Of a DNA stretch of 64,000 nucleotides, positions 9,301-16,443 are shown piece after piece. A program made the position numbers and the translations under genes. Source of the DNA: Sphingomonas sp. PAMC26645 (GTDB lineage Bacteria > Pseudomonadota > Alphaproteobacteria > Sphingomonadales > Sphingomonadaceae); contig NZ_CP039249.1 in NCBI RefSeq assembly GCF_004795835.1, positions 3,075,001 through 3,139,000 of the forward strand, given 5' to 3'. The notes beneath the pieces are model-generated. The model was not told where the DNA came from. It saw only the letters and a list, made by a program, of their open reading frames with translations, and made no database searches. Within the stretch, counting starts at the first letter, position 1; every line of letters starts with the position of its first letter.

Positions 9301-10827
9301 GAAAGCAACGGCCACGCCCTCCGGTTCGGTCACGATGCAAGTGGACTGGAGACACTGCGCGAGGTCCCCGCGATCGGCCAGCGCACCGCGTTCCAGCTCC
9401 GTCAGAGCTACGATCCTGCCGGCCGGCTCGAGGAACAGCGCGCCGGCGGCGTCACGGTCTTTTCGGCGAAGGGGCAGCGTCCCGATGCGATGGTACGCCG
9501 GTACGACTGGGATCGCGCCGGGAGACTGACCGGGATCGTCGATTCCGGTTCGGCCGAGGGCAGGACCGGCGAGACGCGATACGGCTATGATCTGCGCGAC
9601 CAGGCGGTCGCGGTCAAACGGCCAGGCCACAGCGAAGCGTATCGCTACGACGCGCTGATGAACCTTGCCGAAGGCCTGGCGGGCGAACAGCGATACTGGC
9701 GCGACTGCGTGGTCGAGGCCGGTCCCAATCGCTTCCGGTACGACGCCCGCGGACGAATGGTCGAGCGGGTGTTGACCCAGGATGGGTTCCGACCGCGGCA
9801 CTGGCGTTATCGCTGGGACGACTTCGATCGGATGGTCGGATTGGAGACGCCGGAAGGCGCACGCTGGCGCTACATTTACGACGCGTTCGGACGCCGCGTC
9901 GGCAAGCTCCTGCTGGGCGCCCCCGATCGCCGGCGCGTCGACTACGTCTGGCAGGGACAGGCGCTCGCCGAAGCATGGTACCGCCGTGACGGCGACGGCG
10001 ACGGCGACGGCGACGACAGCGGTCCCAGCACGCGGATAGAACGTTGGCATTTCGAACCGGATGGCGTTCGCCCGCTCGCGAGGGAGGCGGTCGTCGCCAG
10101 CGGGCGGGATCTCGCCGACGCCACGCTGGACAGCGAATGGCTGGTGGTCGTGGCCGACCAGATCGGCACCCCGACGGCGTTGTTCGACACCGGCGGCGCC
10201 CAACGCTGGACACGCGACGCCACGCTCTGGGGACGAGCCCGCACCGCACGCGATCTCCTGCGCGCGCGAAGTGAGGACGAGCGCGCGTCAGACGATCAGC
10301 AGTCCTGCGCACTGCGGTTTCCGGGGCAGTGGGAAGACGCCGAAAGCGGGCTGCACTATAATCTGAACCGCTACTATGATCCGGATACAGGCCAGTACCT
10401 GTCGCCCGATCCGATCGGCATCGACGGCGGTTTACGGACCCATGCGTATGTATCCGATCCTACGCGCTGGTTTGATCCTGACGGACTAGCTGATTGTGTA
10501 CGATTCCAACGATGGCGTGTCGGAGATGCCATCGACAAGCCACGCGCTGACGGCAGCCCCCCCAATTGGGATACGGTTCGGTCTCGCTACTGGAAGAACC
10601 GTGCAGATGCCTCCGTGCGTGAGAATACGGGGGAATTCGACGCCGCGACTTTAGCAAGGATGCGGCGGGGTCGGGCCCCATTGGACGCGCAGGGGAATGC
10701 CATGGAACTGCATCACCACAACCCGCAACGCTACCCAAGCCCATATACGAATAATCCTGGCAACTTACGCGAAGTCACGCGCGAGCAGCACGCCGCACTC
10801 GATCCCCTCAGACATTTGGGCCAATGA
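6385..10827 (+). CDS. rhs: PAAR-Rhs polymorphic T6SS effector with HNH/Endo VII-type nuclease tip
   Basis: 1480 residues from GTG 6385, coupled to the chaperone. Order: a weak prePAAR-like THQIAH motif near 115; hydrophobic segments about 32-55 and 121-178, the EagR clients; a PAAR domain about 178-270; then the Rhs/YD shell (about 305-1365) with many YDxxGR repeats, which should enclose the toxin. The shell closes with RYYDPDTGQYLSPDPIGIDG and the junction FDPDGL at about 1363-1368. The tip (1369-1480) has FDAATLARMRRGRAPLD and ELHHHNP (His 1443-1445), the pattern of HNH/Endo VII toxins of the LHH/SHH kind, so DNase activity is likely but unproven. The tip DNA is visibly AT-richer than the shell. 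A short DG repeat lies near residue 1202. The candidate immunity gene starts 2 bases after the stop. Confidence 0.95.
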   Translation: MTDTPTADETLRDLRERTAASSNAGTVSAISTTGHVASGGIAIAGAYSAYQSGGMAALRCFGGRVAAPLAGAMAGAWVAEQVHADEAAFWVAQQFGAQRVATPGPQPAHVTHQIAHDNTFNGILAGLVAGIVVGAVVAVSAAAIIGTAGMAAPLVGAAVAFGAGAAGGFVGAAVAGAGAKTATLSGPIATGSPTVFFEGKPVARVSDTAACNKHPGTPPSQIIEGSKTIFVNGLPLARIGHKLSCDAVVQEGCRTISADSTTASYGTPGATLSVTEQLVLSIAEVAGMRSAVRQGGLLSGPLRRLFGEPVDVVTGDYADQRVDFEYPGILPLVLSRVYPGKMQVAGVLGSRWICNWSQRLLLDRSTGTALLEDAEGQRLVFAIGNSPQVDARHLKAPYYRLTGGHDDLRLFDSRTQQYLMFAPGLDPSILDLAGIEDRHGNRIVFQRDEDRHLRTIRHSDGAAFRVETTADGWLRTVWMEGETDPVVQYTYDAQGRMLQKSGTSTGEFAYRYTAEGWLNGWRDSGLTAVEIDYDAAGRVAGTRTGDGMFNDRFLYFPEERRSRYIDATGAATSFRYDQNNLVTEEMDPLGAVTVSEWDALERLQRRIDPGGRETRFAYDGDGRLIAQTDWSGRTAGWRYDRWGALVQFTGIDGSASWTRDEQGNIIAWKGADGRSGTAQYDERGALVAEKAAGYGETTWDNDAAGRPIAQHDPGDRVTRYDWDRMGRLLHARDPAGRSHAWSHVRGPDNPRGAVSGARGPDGAETRFAYDREGLIAARIRSDGQTTRFVHGAFDTLRRVIDPLGAVTQFGYDTAGRLASITDASGQHWEFRYDPAGRLSAQVDWAGRETLYRRDSLGRILTKRMPDATEQHFDWDERDRIVRVTAGDDAISYRYDDQDRLVGASTWHLTDGVPCRIADVLLRYDDHGRLVAEEQNGTVITYRYDAAGRCIGRSSPSGETALTFDDYGLLKRYESNGHALRFGHDASGLETLREVPAIGQRTAFQLRQSYDPAGRLEEQRAGGVTVFSAKGQRPDAMVRRYDWDRAGRLTGIVDSGSAEGRTGETRYGYDLRDQAVAVKRPGHSEAYRYDALMNLAEGLAGEQRYWRDCVVEAGPNRFRYDARGRMVERVLTQDGFRPRHWRYRWDDFDRMVGLETPEGARWRYIYDAFGRRVGKLLLGAPDRRRVDYVWQGQALAEAWYRRDGDGDGDGDDSGPSTRIERWHFEPDGVRPLAREAVVASGRDLADATLDSEWLVVVADQIGTPTALFDTGGAQRWTRDATLWGRARTARDLLRARSEDERASDDQQSCALRFPGQWEDAESGLHYNLNRYYDPDTGQYLSPDPIGIDGGLRTHAYVSDPTRWFDPDGLADCVRFQRWRVGDAIDKPRADGSPPNWDTVRSRYWKNRADASVRENTGEFDAATLARMRRGRAPLDAQGNAMELHHHNPQRYPSPYTNNPGNLREVTREQHAALDPLRHLGQ
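9988..10017 (+). repeat. GGCGAC hexanucleotide tandem repeat inside rhs
   Basis: Four tandem GGCGAC units flanked by GAC encode an alternating Asp-Gly run in the Rhs shell (about residue 1202). The decayed Rhs copy near 12.3 kb lacks it at the matching place. Such repeats can change length by slippage; here each 6-base unit keeps the frame. Confidence 0.8.
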
Positions 10828-10828
10828 A

Positions 10829-11422
10829 ATGCAACCAGTTGATCAGATCAAGTCATATCTCGACGGCAAGACGAAAATTGCTGCGTTCTACGACACGGTG
10901 ACAAAAGATAAACAGCTACAGGCGTACATCGAACAAGCTACGGATATTCCACCATATACGAACGATGGCGACCTTTTACTTTACATATTAAATCAGAATC
11001 CGGCTGCCGTCGCGTCTGACATTAATATAAAGGATGCTCTTGCAAAGTTTCTTAAGGTCATGGGGATCGAACATCAAGTAGACCAGACGTCCTTGGACAG
11101 GTACGAATTGGTATTGGACGCCACACCAGCATGGCTCTCCCTCCCCGATTCTTACATTGACATACTGCTCGAAAACATTCCCACGACGCTTGGCCGCACT
11201 GCTCGGGTTAAAGCGATCAAGAACAAGATCTCTGACGAATTTCGCTACCTGAAGAAGCCGCCCAAATGGCTTCAAGAACCGGCATGGATTTTCGCGGGAG
11301 ACCGGCCGCTGATCTTCATCGGCCAGCTCGATTTGGGTGACCTCCTGCATGACGATGCTCAGGTTTATGTATTTTTCGACAATAGCAATCAGGCGTTCCT
11401 CACGGTCAAACAATGCGCCTGA
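10829..11422 (+). CDS. Putative cognate immunity protein of the Rhs nuclease tip
   Basis: 197 residues from ATG 10829, two bases after the rhs stop, the standard place for an immunity gene. The protein is acidic, soluble and has no signal peptide, which fits a cytoplasmic nuclease inhibitor. The C-terminal part (PPKWLQEPAWIFAGDRPLIF, then IGQLDLGDLLHD) resembles the YwqG/DUF1963-like pattern of immunity proteins. It is AT-richer than the T6SS genes, as is the toxin tip, so tip and immunity probably arrived together. An alternative ATG at 10824 is out of frame and is not used. The exact immunity family is uncertain. Confidence 0.8.
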   Translation: MQPVDQIKSYLDGKTKIAAFYDTVTKDKQLQAYIEQATDIPPYTNDGDLLLYILNQNPAAVASDINIKDALAKFLKVMGIEHQVDQTSLDRYELVLDATPAWLSLPDSYIDILLENIPTTLGRTARVKAIKNKISDEFRYLKKPPKWLQEPAWIFAGDRPLIFIGQLDLGDLLHDDAQVYVFFDNSNQAFLTVKQCA

Positions 11423-11568
11423 CGTTAAAAGGTGTCGATGCCGGCCCATCCTGATCCGCAGACATCCGGACGGATCCAACGCGACAAGTCGGGCGACTTA
11501 ACCGCGATCTCGGTTTTCACAACCACCTGAACGGCTACGTTGCCGACACTACTCGCGAAGGGAAAGCG

Positions 11569-12153
11569 GTGGCGTACGTTGATTCGATGCAATGCCTAGT
11601 TAACGCTGGTACTGAGGCAGGTATCTTGATTGGGATCGAATACACCAACAACGTGACAGCACTGTACCAGCGGATATTCGGCGGCCCGCTGGCCAACGAT
11701 ATCGCGTCGGCTGGGTATCCCGGTGGCATTGGGATTCCGTGGACGGTCGAAGAGTTGTTCGTGTATTCACTGAAGGAGCTGCCGGATCGGCAAGCGGGAT
11801 ACCGCTACGACGCCAATACGAACGTGGCGTCGGTCGATTGGGATTCCGACCGTTACGTGCTCGCCGATTGGGGTGCCAACCCAGTCAGCATGGGGAACGA
11901 TGGAATCATCTGCTACTCGCGCCATGGCGACGGCGATTGGTCGTACATTCCGATTGCAACCGATCTACCCGCGTTCTTCAAAATGCTGGCGGCATGGCTG
12001 CGTTACTTCGTCGTCGAAAAGGGGAGAAACCTGTTCGACGAAAATTTCGAGATCGCTCAGGATACGCGCGATGCTCTTACAAGCGTTGTGCTAGCAGATA
12101 TGAGCCCGGAGTACAGGGACGCCGCAATGCGCTTCTTGCTTGGTGAAATCTGA
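11569..12153 (+). CDS. SUKH-like orphan immunity protein
   Basis: 194 residues from GTG 11569; the frame is open upstream to 11455, so the true start could be earlier. The middle part (GANPVSMGNDGIICYSRHGD, then SYIPIATDLPAFFKML) looks like the SUKH/SMI1-KNR4 immunity fold. No toxin tip with a recognisable motif lies just upstream (11423-11568), so it appears to be a leftover immunity gene from a lost cassette, or a second immunity gene. In polymorphic toxin loci such orphans protect against sister strains that carry the matching toxin. The family call is tentative. Confidence 0.62.
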   Translation: MAYVDSMQCLVNAGTEAGILIGIEYTNNVTALYQRIFGGPLANDIASAGYPGGIGIPWTVEELFVYSLKELPDRQAGYRYDANTNVASVDWDSDRYVLADWGANPVSMGNDGIICYSRHGDGDWSYIPIATDLPAFFKMLAAWLRYFVVEKGRNLFDENFEIAQDTRDALTSVVLADMSPEYRDAAMRFLLGEI

Positions 12154-12237
12154 GTGCATCATCAGCTTGATAGAATGCCCACGGAGCGTTCTTCATAATC
12201 TTCGAATGTCCCGAATCGATGGGTTGCATACCGCTCG

Positions 12238-12955
12238 GGTCGACTGATTCTGGCAGTGACAAACGCTCGCCGAAGCATGAGACCGTCGCGACACCGATGG
12301 CGGTCCAGGCATGCCGACCGAGCGGTGGCATTTCGAGCCTGACGGCGCACGCGCGCGCGCTAGGCGGTTGTCGCCGACGGGCGGGACCTCGCCGACGCCA
12401 CGCGCGAAAGCGAATGGCTGGTGGACGTTGCCGACCAGATCGGCACCCTGACGGCGTTGTTCGACGTTGGCAGCGCACGACGCTGGGCTTGCGACGCCAC
12501 GCTCCGGGGACGCGCCGCACCGCACGCGATATCCTGCGCGCGCGGAGTGAGGACGCGCGCGCGTCGGGCGATCAACTGTGCGCTGCGGTTTCCGGGACAA
12601 TGGAAGGACGCGGAAAGCGGGCTGCACTATAATCTGAACCGCTACTATGATCCGGACGGCGCCTTCCAACTCGGGCACCACTGCGGCGGGATCTTTTCGC
12701 AACGGTCCTTGGTTCTGGCGACAGCTTACCAATAACAATTCAGAATATTTCGACGCGTCCAAAATGGCTCGCATACGCACCAATCGCTCCCCGCTGGTGA
12801 ACGACACCTGGATTCAGCATTTTCCCGAACATCAGGGGTTTACTGGAAATAGGGCAGTGCATCATCATATTGATCAGGGGCCGATAGCAACGCCTATTCC
12901 TGAAACAGTTCACCATTCCTGGTACAAAGCCCTTCATCCGAACCAGTATGAGTAA
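12238..12955 (+). pseudogene. Decayed Rhs fragment carrying an orphan HNH-type toxin tip
   Basis: Bases 12238-12656 are clearly homologous to rhs 9940-10384 (shared LHYNLNRYYDPD, DILRARSEDARASG and DQIGTLTALFD stretches) but in shifting frames. At least two compensating indels lie between about 12500 and 12600, and another shift follows YYDPD. After 12656 the DNA differs and encodes, in a new frame ending at TAA 12953-12955, a tip with FWRQLTNNNSEYFDASKMAR and AVHHHIDQG. The FDASKMARIRTNRSPL stretch parallels FDAATLARMRRGRAPL of the active Rhs tip, so both are HNH/Endo VII-type nucleases. About 100 bases of the closing Rhs motif appear deleted between two GATCC repeats. It cannot be translated as one protein but could recombine with the main rhs gene. 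Confidence 0.85.
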
Positions 12956-13499
12956 CCGAATGGATTCCATTTCGTTTAAAGAGGCTCTCGCTAAGGCCAA
13001 GCCATCTGTGCAAGACCTCATCACAGCCGGCTTATCCAAGACCGAGGCTTCTCAGTTCCTGATGAGCTACGACGTCAATGACCGTCTGGAAAAGCTTCCG
13101 AGCGAGATACCCGATCCGACGCTACGAGACTTGTTCTCGCGTTTCGACCTCTCCGGAGTCGAGATCGGCATGGTTCGCCTACTGGAACATCCAAATTCGA
13201 CGGAGTTCGGATGGATATTCGGATTAGTAGAGTCCGATCCGATACTGGTTGATCAGAATACAAAGGAGATAGTGTCAATTGATCATGAGGCGCCGGAGCA
13301 CGTGGTGTGGAGATGCGCAAAAGACGGGAAATCTTTTTTGTCAGCTCTAGCTGTATCCGCTAGATATCTCTCCGGCCTAATCATCGAGCATGACTACGAT
13401 ACGACTTTCCAGCGAGACACTATGAATGAGTGCACGAGTCTAGCTGGCGGAGGGCGATATTCCGATTTTTTTCGAATGCTCTTAAACATGGACGAATGA
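12948..13499 (+). CDS. Putative immunity protein for the orphan HNH tip
   Basis: 183 residues; ATG 12948 overlaps the toxin-tip stop (ATGAGTAA), the tight coupling typical of toxin-immunity pairs. The protein is soluble and acidic with no signal peptide. The stretch DPILVDQNTKEIVSIDHEAP resembles the central strands of SUKH-type immunity proteins, but the match is weak. It appears intact although its toxin partner's Rhs shell is broken, which suggests selection for protection. An internal ATG at 12960 is an alternative start. Base composition is AT-richer than the T6SS genes. Confidence 0.72.
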   Translation: MSNRMDSISFKEALAKAKPSVQDLITAGLSKTEASQFLMSYDVNDRLEKLPSEIPDPTLRDLFSRFDLSGVEIGMVRLLEHPNSTEFGWIFGLVESDPILVDQNTKEIVSIDHEAPEHVVWRCAKDGKSFLSALAVSARYLSGLIIEHDYDTTFQRDTMNECTSLAGGGRYSDFFRMLLNMDE

Positions 13500-13505
13500 T
13501 TTTCA

Positions 13506-13526
13506 TTTGATCCTCATGGCTGACAT
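13506..13526 (+). other. Remnant of the Rhs DPxG junction upstream of the calpain tip
   Basis: TTT GAT CCT CAT GGC TGA CAT reads F-D-P-H-G-stop-H in the same frame as the calpain ORF that starts at 13527. In the active rhs the matching place reads FDPDGL and marks where shell ends and toxin begins. The short sequence therefore marks the calpain ORF as a displaced Rhs tip. Confidence 0.65.
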
Positions 13527-14693
13527 ATGATTTATCGACCAAATAAAGGCCCACCTGAAGGCGAATGTACGCTTGTCTTGCTTTACGAGACATTAATTAA
13601 AGACCGAGGTCCTCAGGCGTTCCTAAGTGATAGTGGCCCAGAAGACTCAGTACTGATTTCATGTCATACAACCAACTTATCTGACGAGAGCCTTGGCGTC
13701 TTCGGGTCGATTCGAACATCCGGCCGGAGACCGAAAATCCGGGAATCCTTGGTTTCAAACGGCTCTTCGTCGCCTCGATCGACACGCCCTGCTGCGAAAC
13801 CTCGTAAGTGGTTGGAATCGATTTCGAAAGAAGCTAGATCCGATGAGCTTCGAACCGATCATGTCAGGAGTTGGGTTGTGCCGATAACCGATAAGGATCT
13901 CTATGGTCCAAGAGGCCCTAGCCCCGACGACATCGATCAGGACTTTCTCGGCGATTGCTATCTTGTCGCGACCCTGTCCGCGGTGGCACTGCGTCACCCG
14001 TTGCTGCTAAAGAATCTGATCCGCTACGATCGGATCTCCCAACGCTTCGTAGTCGGCTTGTATGACGTGAAAGGCAAGAAGCGCCATGTTCAGGTTACGC
14101 AGCTGGAGCTTGAAGATAACATGATCCGGAACGGTGGAAGTAAGATGGATAACACGATGCAAAGAAAGATCGTGTGGCCCGCCGTTTTCGAAACCGCCTA
14201 TGCGAAACTATACGACTCTAAGCCTCTCGACGGCCTCGACCAGGGGTATGTCAAGATATCGGGAGGTGGGTGGCCGAAGGACGCCATGATGGCGGTGACC
14301 GGAAGTCCCGGGACCGAGATGAAGTTTCAACTTATTCCCCGCATCACCCGCCAGCAGTCGATCAACCTTCTCGGCAGTCGTGTTGCCCGGGCGTTGGTGC
14401 GCCATCGCACCATCACGCTCTGGTCGGTACCTGAATTCGATGGGAGATCCCAGATCCAGAAAAAGAACAACGCGCCGTTTCCGCAGGACGGTCTGGTGGA
14501 CAATCATGTGTATACGGTCATGTCGATGACGCGATCCGCTTCTCTGAACTGGACGATTCGACTGCGTAATCCTTGGGGCACGAACATGGCCGTCGGGGAA
14601 GGCAAGGACATTAAATCCGCCTACATCTCCGTCGATCTTGATACCCTGGTGAACACCGGGGGCCTCCAGTCGTTTCGTGTCAGCGCCTATTAG
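13527..14693 (+). CDS. Calpain-like (C2) cysteine protease, orphan Rhs toxin tip
   Basis: 388 residues. The catalytic set of papain-fold calpains is visible: Gln138 and Cys144 in DIDQDFLGDCYLVATLSAVA, His327 in LVDNHVYTVM, and Asn348 in IRLRNPWGTN. The order and spacing match the C2 family. The first 130 residues are hydrophilic and not recognised. No signal peptide is present. The reading frame is open upstream except for a TGA at 13521-13523, just after an FDPHG remnant, so this looks like a toxin domain cut off from an Rhs shell. Standing alone it has no obvious ribosome site (the ATG at 13527 is only the first in frame), so it may be silent until recombined. Calpain domains are known as toxin domains in bacterial polymorphic toxins; proteolysis of target-cell proteins is inferred. 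Confidence 0.85.
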   Translation: MIYRPNKGPPEGECTLVLLYETLIKDRGPQAFLSDSGPEDSVLISCHTTNLSDESLGVFGSIRTSGRRPKIRESLVSNGSSSPRSTRPAAKPRKWLESISKEARSDELRTDHVRSWVVPITDKDLYGPRGPSPDDIDQDFLGDCYLVATLSAVALRHPLLLKNLIRYDRISQRFVVGLYDVKGKKRHVQVTQLELEDNMIRNGGSKMDNTMQRKIVWPAVFETAYAKLYDSKPLDGLDQGYVKISGGGWPKDAMMAVTGSPGTEMKFQLIPRITRQQSINLLGSRVARALVRHRTITLWSVPEFDGRSQIQKKNNAPFPQDGLVDNHVYTVMSMTRSASLNWTIRLRNPWGTNMAVGEGKDIKSAYISVDLDTLVNTGGLQSFRVSAY

Positions 14694-14723
14694 TCCATAT
14701 GGTCAACCGGGGATCGCAGTGCC

Positions 14724-15167
14724 ATGCCGTTGTTTGCAACCCTATTATCTCTTCTACTGTCGATGGGAAGTAGCATGTCTGATGTCCAACAGCCGAAGCT
14801 ACTTGATGAAGCGTTGGGATCGACTCTTGTAAAGAGGGCATCTGGACCGTCCCATAATGCCGGCAGAAAGGCTCTGGAGGCGCAGATCGCAAAAACGTTT
14901 GGTGCCAAATATGCGATTTCGTCATCCCAATATTTCGTCGTATCTCCAGATGTGCTTTGGGTTGCTGCTTCCAAGAACATTCAAAATCAGATGCTGGAGC
15001 GATCGATCGGTCGAGCCCATTACGATGGGGAAAATCCTGGTGTCGTACTGATGGACTTCTATCCTCAGCCGCACGGTGCATTCGTACTTGCGATGGACAA
15101 AGGCTCCAGCAGCCGCAACGAGAAGCTGGTGGCGTACTTCGTATTGCGGCACAAGAGTTCGACTTAG
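14724..15167 (+). CDS. Candidate immunity protein for the calpain-like toxin
   Basis: 147 residues from ATG 14724, 30 bases after the protease stop, same strand. The N-terminus (MPLFATLLSLLLSMGSS) is hydrophobic and could be a signal peptide or anchor; internal ATGs at 14763 and 14775 would give a soluble form. The remainder (SSSQYFVVSPDVLWVAASKN, then VVLMDFYPQPHGAFVLAMD) is not recognised as a known protease inhibitor. The immunity role rests on position alone. If the signal peptide is real, protection would be at the membrane or periplasm, which would be unusual for a cytosolic protease. Confidence 0.6.
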   Translation: MPLFATLLSLLLSMGSSMSDVQQPKLLDEALGSTLVKRASGPSHNAGRKALEAQIAKTFGAKYAISSSQYFVVSPDVLWVAASKNIQNQMLERSIGRAHYDGENPGVVLMDFYPQPHGAFVLAMDKGSSSRNEKLVAYFVLRHKSST

Positions 15168-16443
15168 AAAGTGTCTAGGTAACGAACAATGTGTGTCTGA
15201 GGTATGGGGAGTCGGCGCATAGACGGGTCAGCTAGCCAGCTGATGTCGTCTACGGAGCCTCGGTATGGCGCTCAGGCTCGTCATACATCGGCCTGAAAGG
15301 CAGGATCTGCGTCTCGAACGTCACGGAGACGCGCCGAACGATCTGGACTGCCTGACCGACGAACACAAGTTCGAGCCATGATCGCCTGAGAGTTCCGGAG
15401 GTCCCCGTGGTTGCGGGTCAGGTCGGGTTGAGCGGTACATTCGACCGGCCATACCGGTCCACGCTGGGGAGATGCCCCCCCGGCAGCCTGCCTCGTACAT
15501 ATAAGTCCTGAAGCGTTATGAACCCGCTGAACAACTGAAGGAAGGAATGCGGCCAGGGAGACCGCAGTCCTCCTCCTGGTAAGAAGGCTGTCCCCCGCAA
15601 CCGCCCGGCGGAAGACGATCACGATCAACGCGACCCGCCTACCTATGCACCGCACGGCGTAAAGCCCGCGGGCGACGGGGACTTTCGGCGGCAGGTCCGG
15701 CGCACTGACGCCAGCGTGTATATGCGACGCGCCGTCGCTCATCCCCATGGCGGCCCGCCCGCTTCTTTCTGACGGCGGGCCGAGACAATAATCGTACTGG
15801 CGGCGCTGCGTCATCGGACGGTCTGCTTAAGGCACGTGGGATGATCGCCGACCACCGCTGCTGCGTAGACTGGTCAACGAGCGCCTTTGAGACAGAGGTT
15901 GTAATCGCCAGCATCTGGATGAGGTGGTTACGGACTGTAGCCATCAGATACGGAAAGCGCCGCTGCGTAGCCGTAAACGGGTTGCGATGATGTTCGACGG
16001 CCTGAGCGCCCTACGTCGCGTTGCGAAGGCCACCATCAATGCCCGACCGTGTTCATGTCCGACATCGCGGTCCCCGCCGCCGTAACTTTCTGATTCCGAC
16101 TATGAGCCATGAACTGGGCGAGATGATCGCCAGGTTGCATGTGACGGGTAAAGGGCAATTTAGCTTACATGAGTAAGGTTACATCGTTCCGTCCCGCCTC
16201 TTCGAATAGGGGCGTTTCAAAATTGCGCCCACATTTCGACAGCCCCAACGCTTCGACGGGCAGCCGCGCCCTGCACCGCCGATATCGTGGGTGGTTCCGA
16301 TCCAGACTAACCTGACGGTTCAGCCACGGGTCTAAGGCCTTTATGCAGAAAAACCTTCGACTGGATACGTTTGAAAGTCGCTCCAAAGTCGACTGACCCC
16401 TACGTTAAGATCGGGTCGGGCTCCATTCCCATAGGGGAAACAC
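15168..16443. other. Noncoding or decayed 1.3-kb stretch
   Basis: Nothing convincing is coded here. Open frames on both strands are short, start without ribosome sites and give Arg/Pro-rich products typical of GC-rich shadows. The stretch lies between the toxin-tip array and a block of island-like genes, so it is a plausible place for decayed mobile DNA, but no terminal repeats or transposase motifs could be recognised. Confidence 0.5.

Noticed and set aside
8566..10203. 545-codon minus-strand open frame inside rhs
   Set aside because: Opposite the repetitive Rhs shell, whose codon bias leaves an antisense frame open; the product has no recognisable fold.
12154..12171. GTGCATCATCAGCTTGAT resembling 12857-12874 inside the orphan HNH tip
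   Set aside because: 16 of 18 bases match and could be a scrap of another HNH tip, but the match is too short to claim.
15281..15944. Minus-strand open frames in the 15.2-16.4 kb stretch
   Set aside because: I looked for transposase or toxin motifs and found none; composition suggests shadows or decay.
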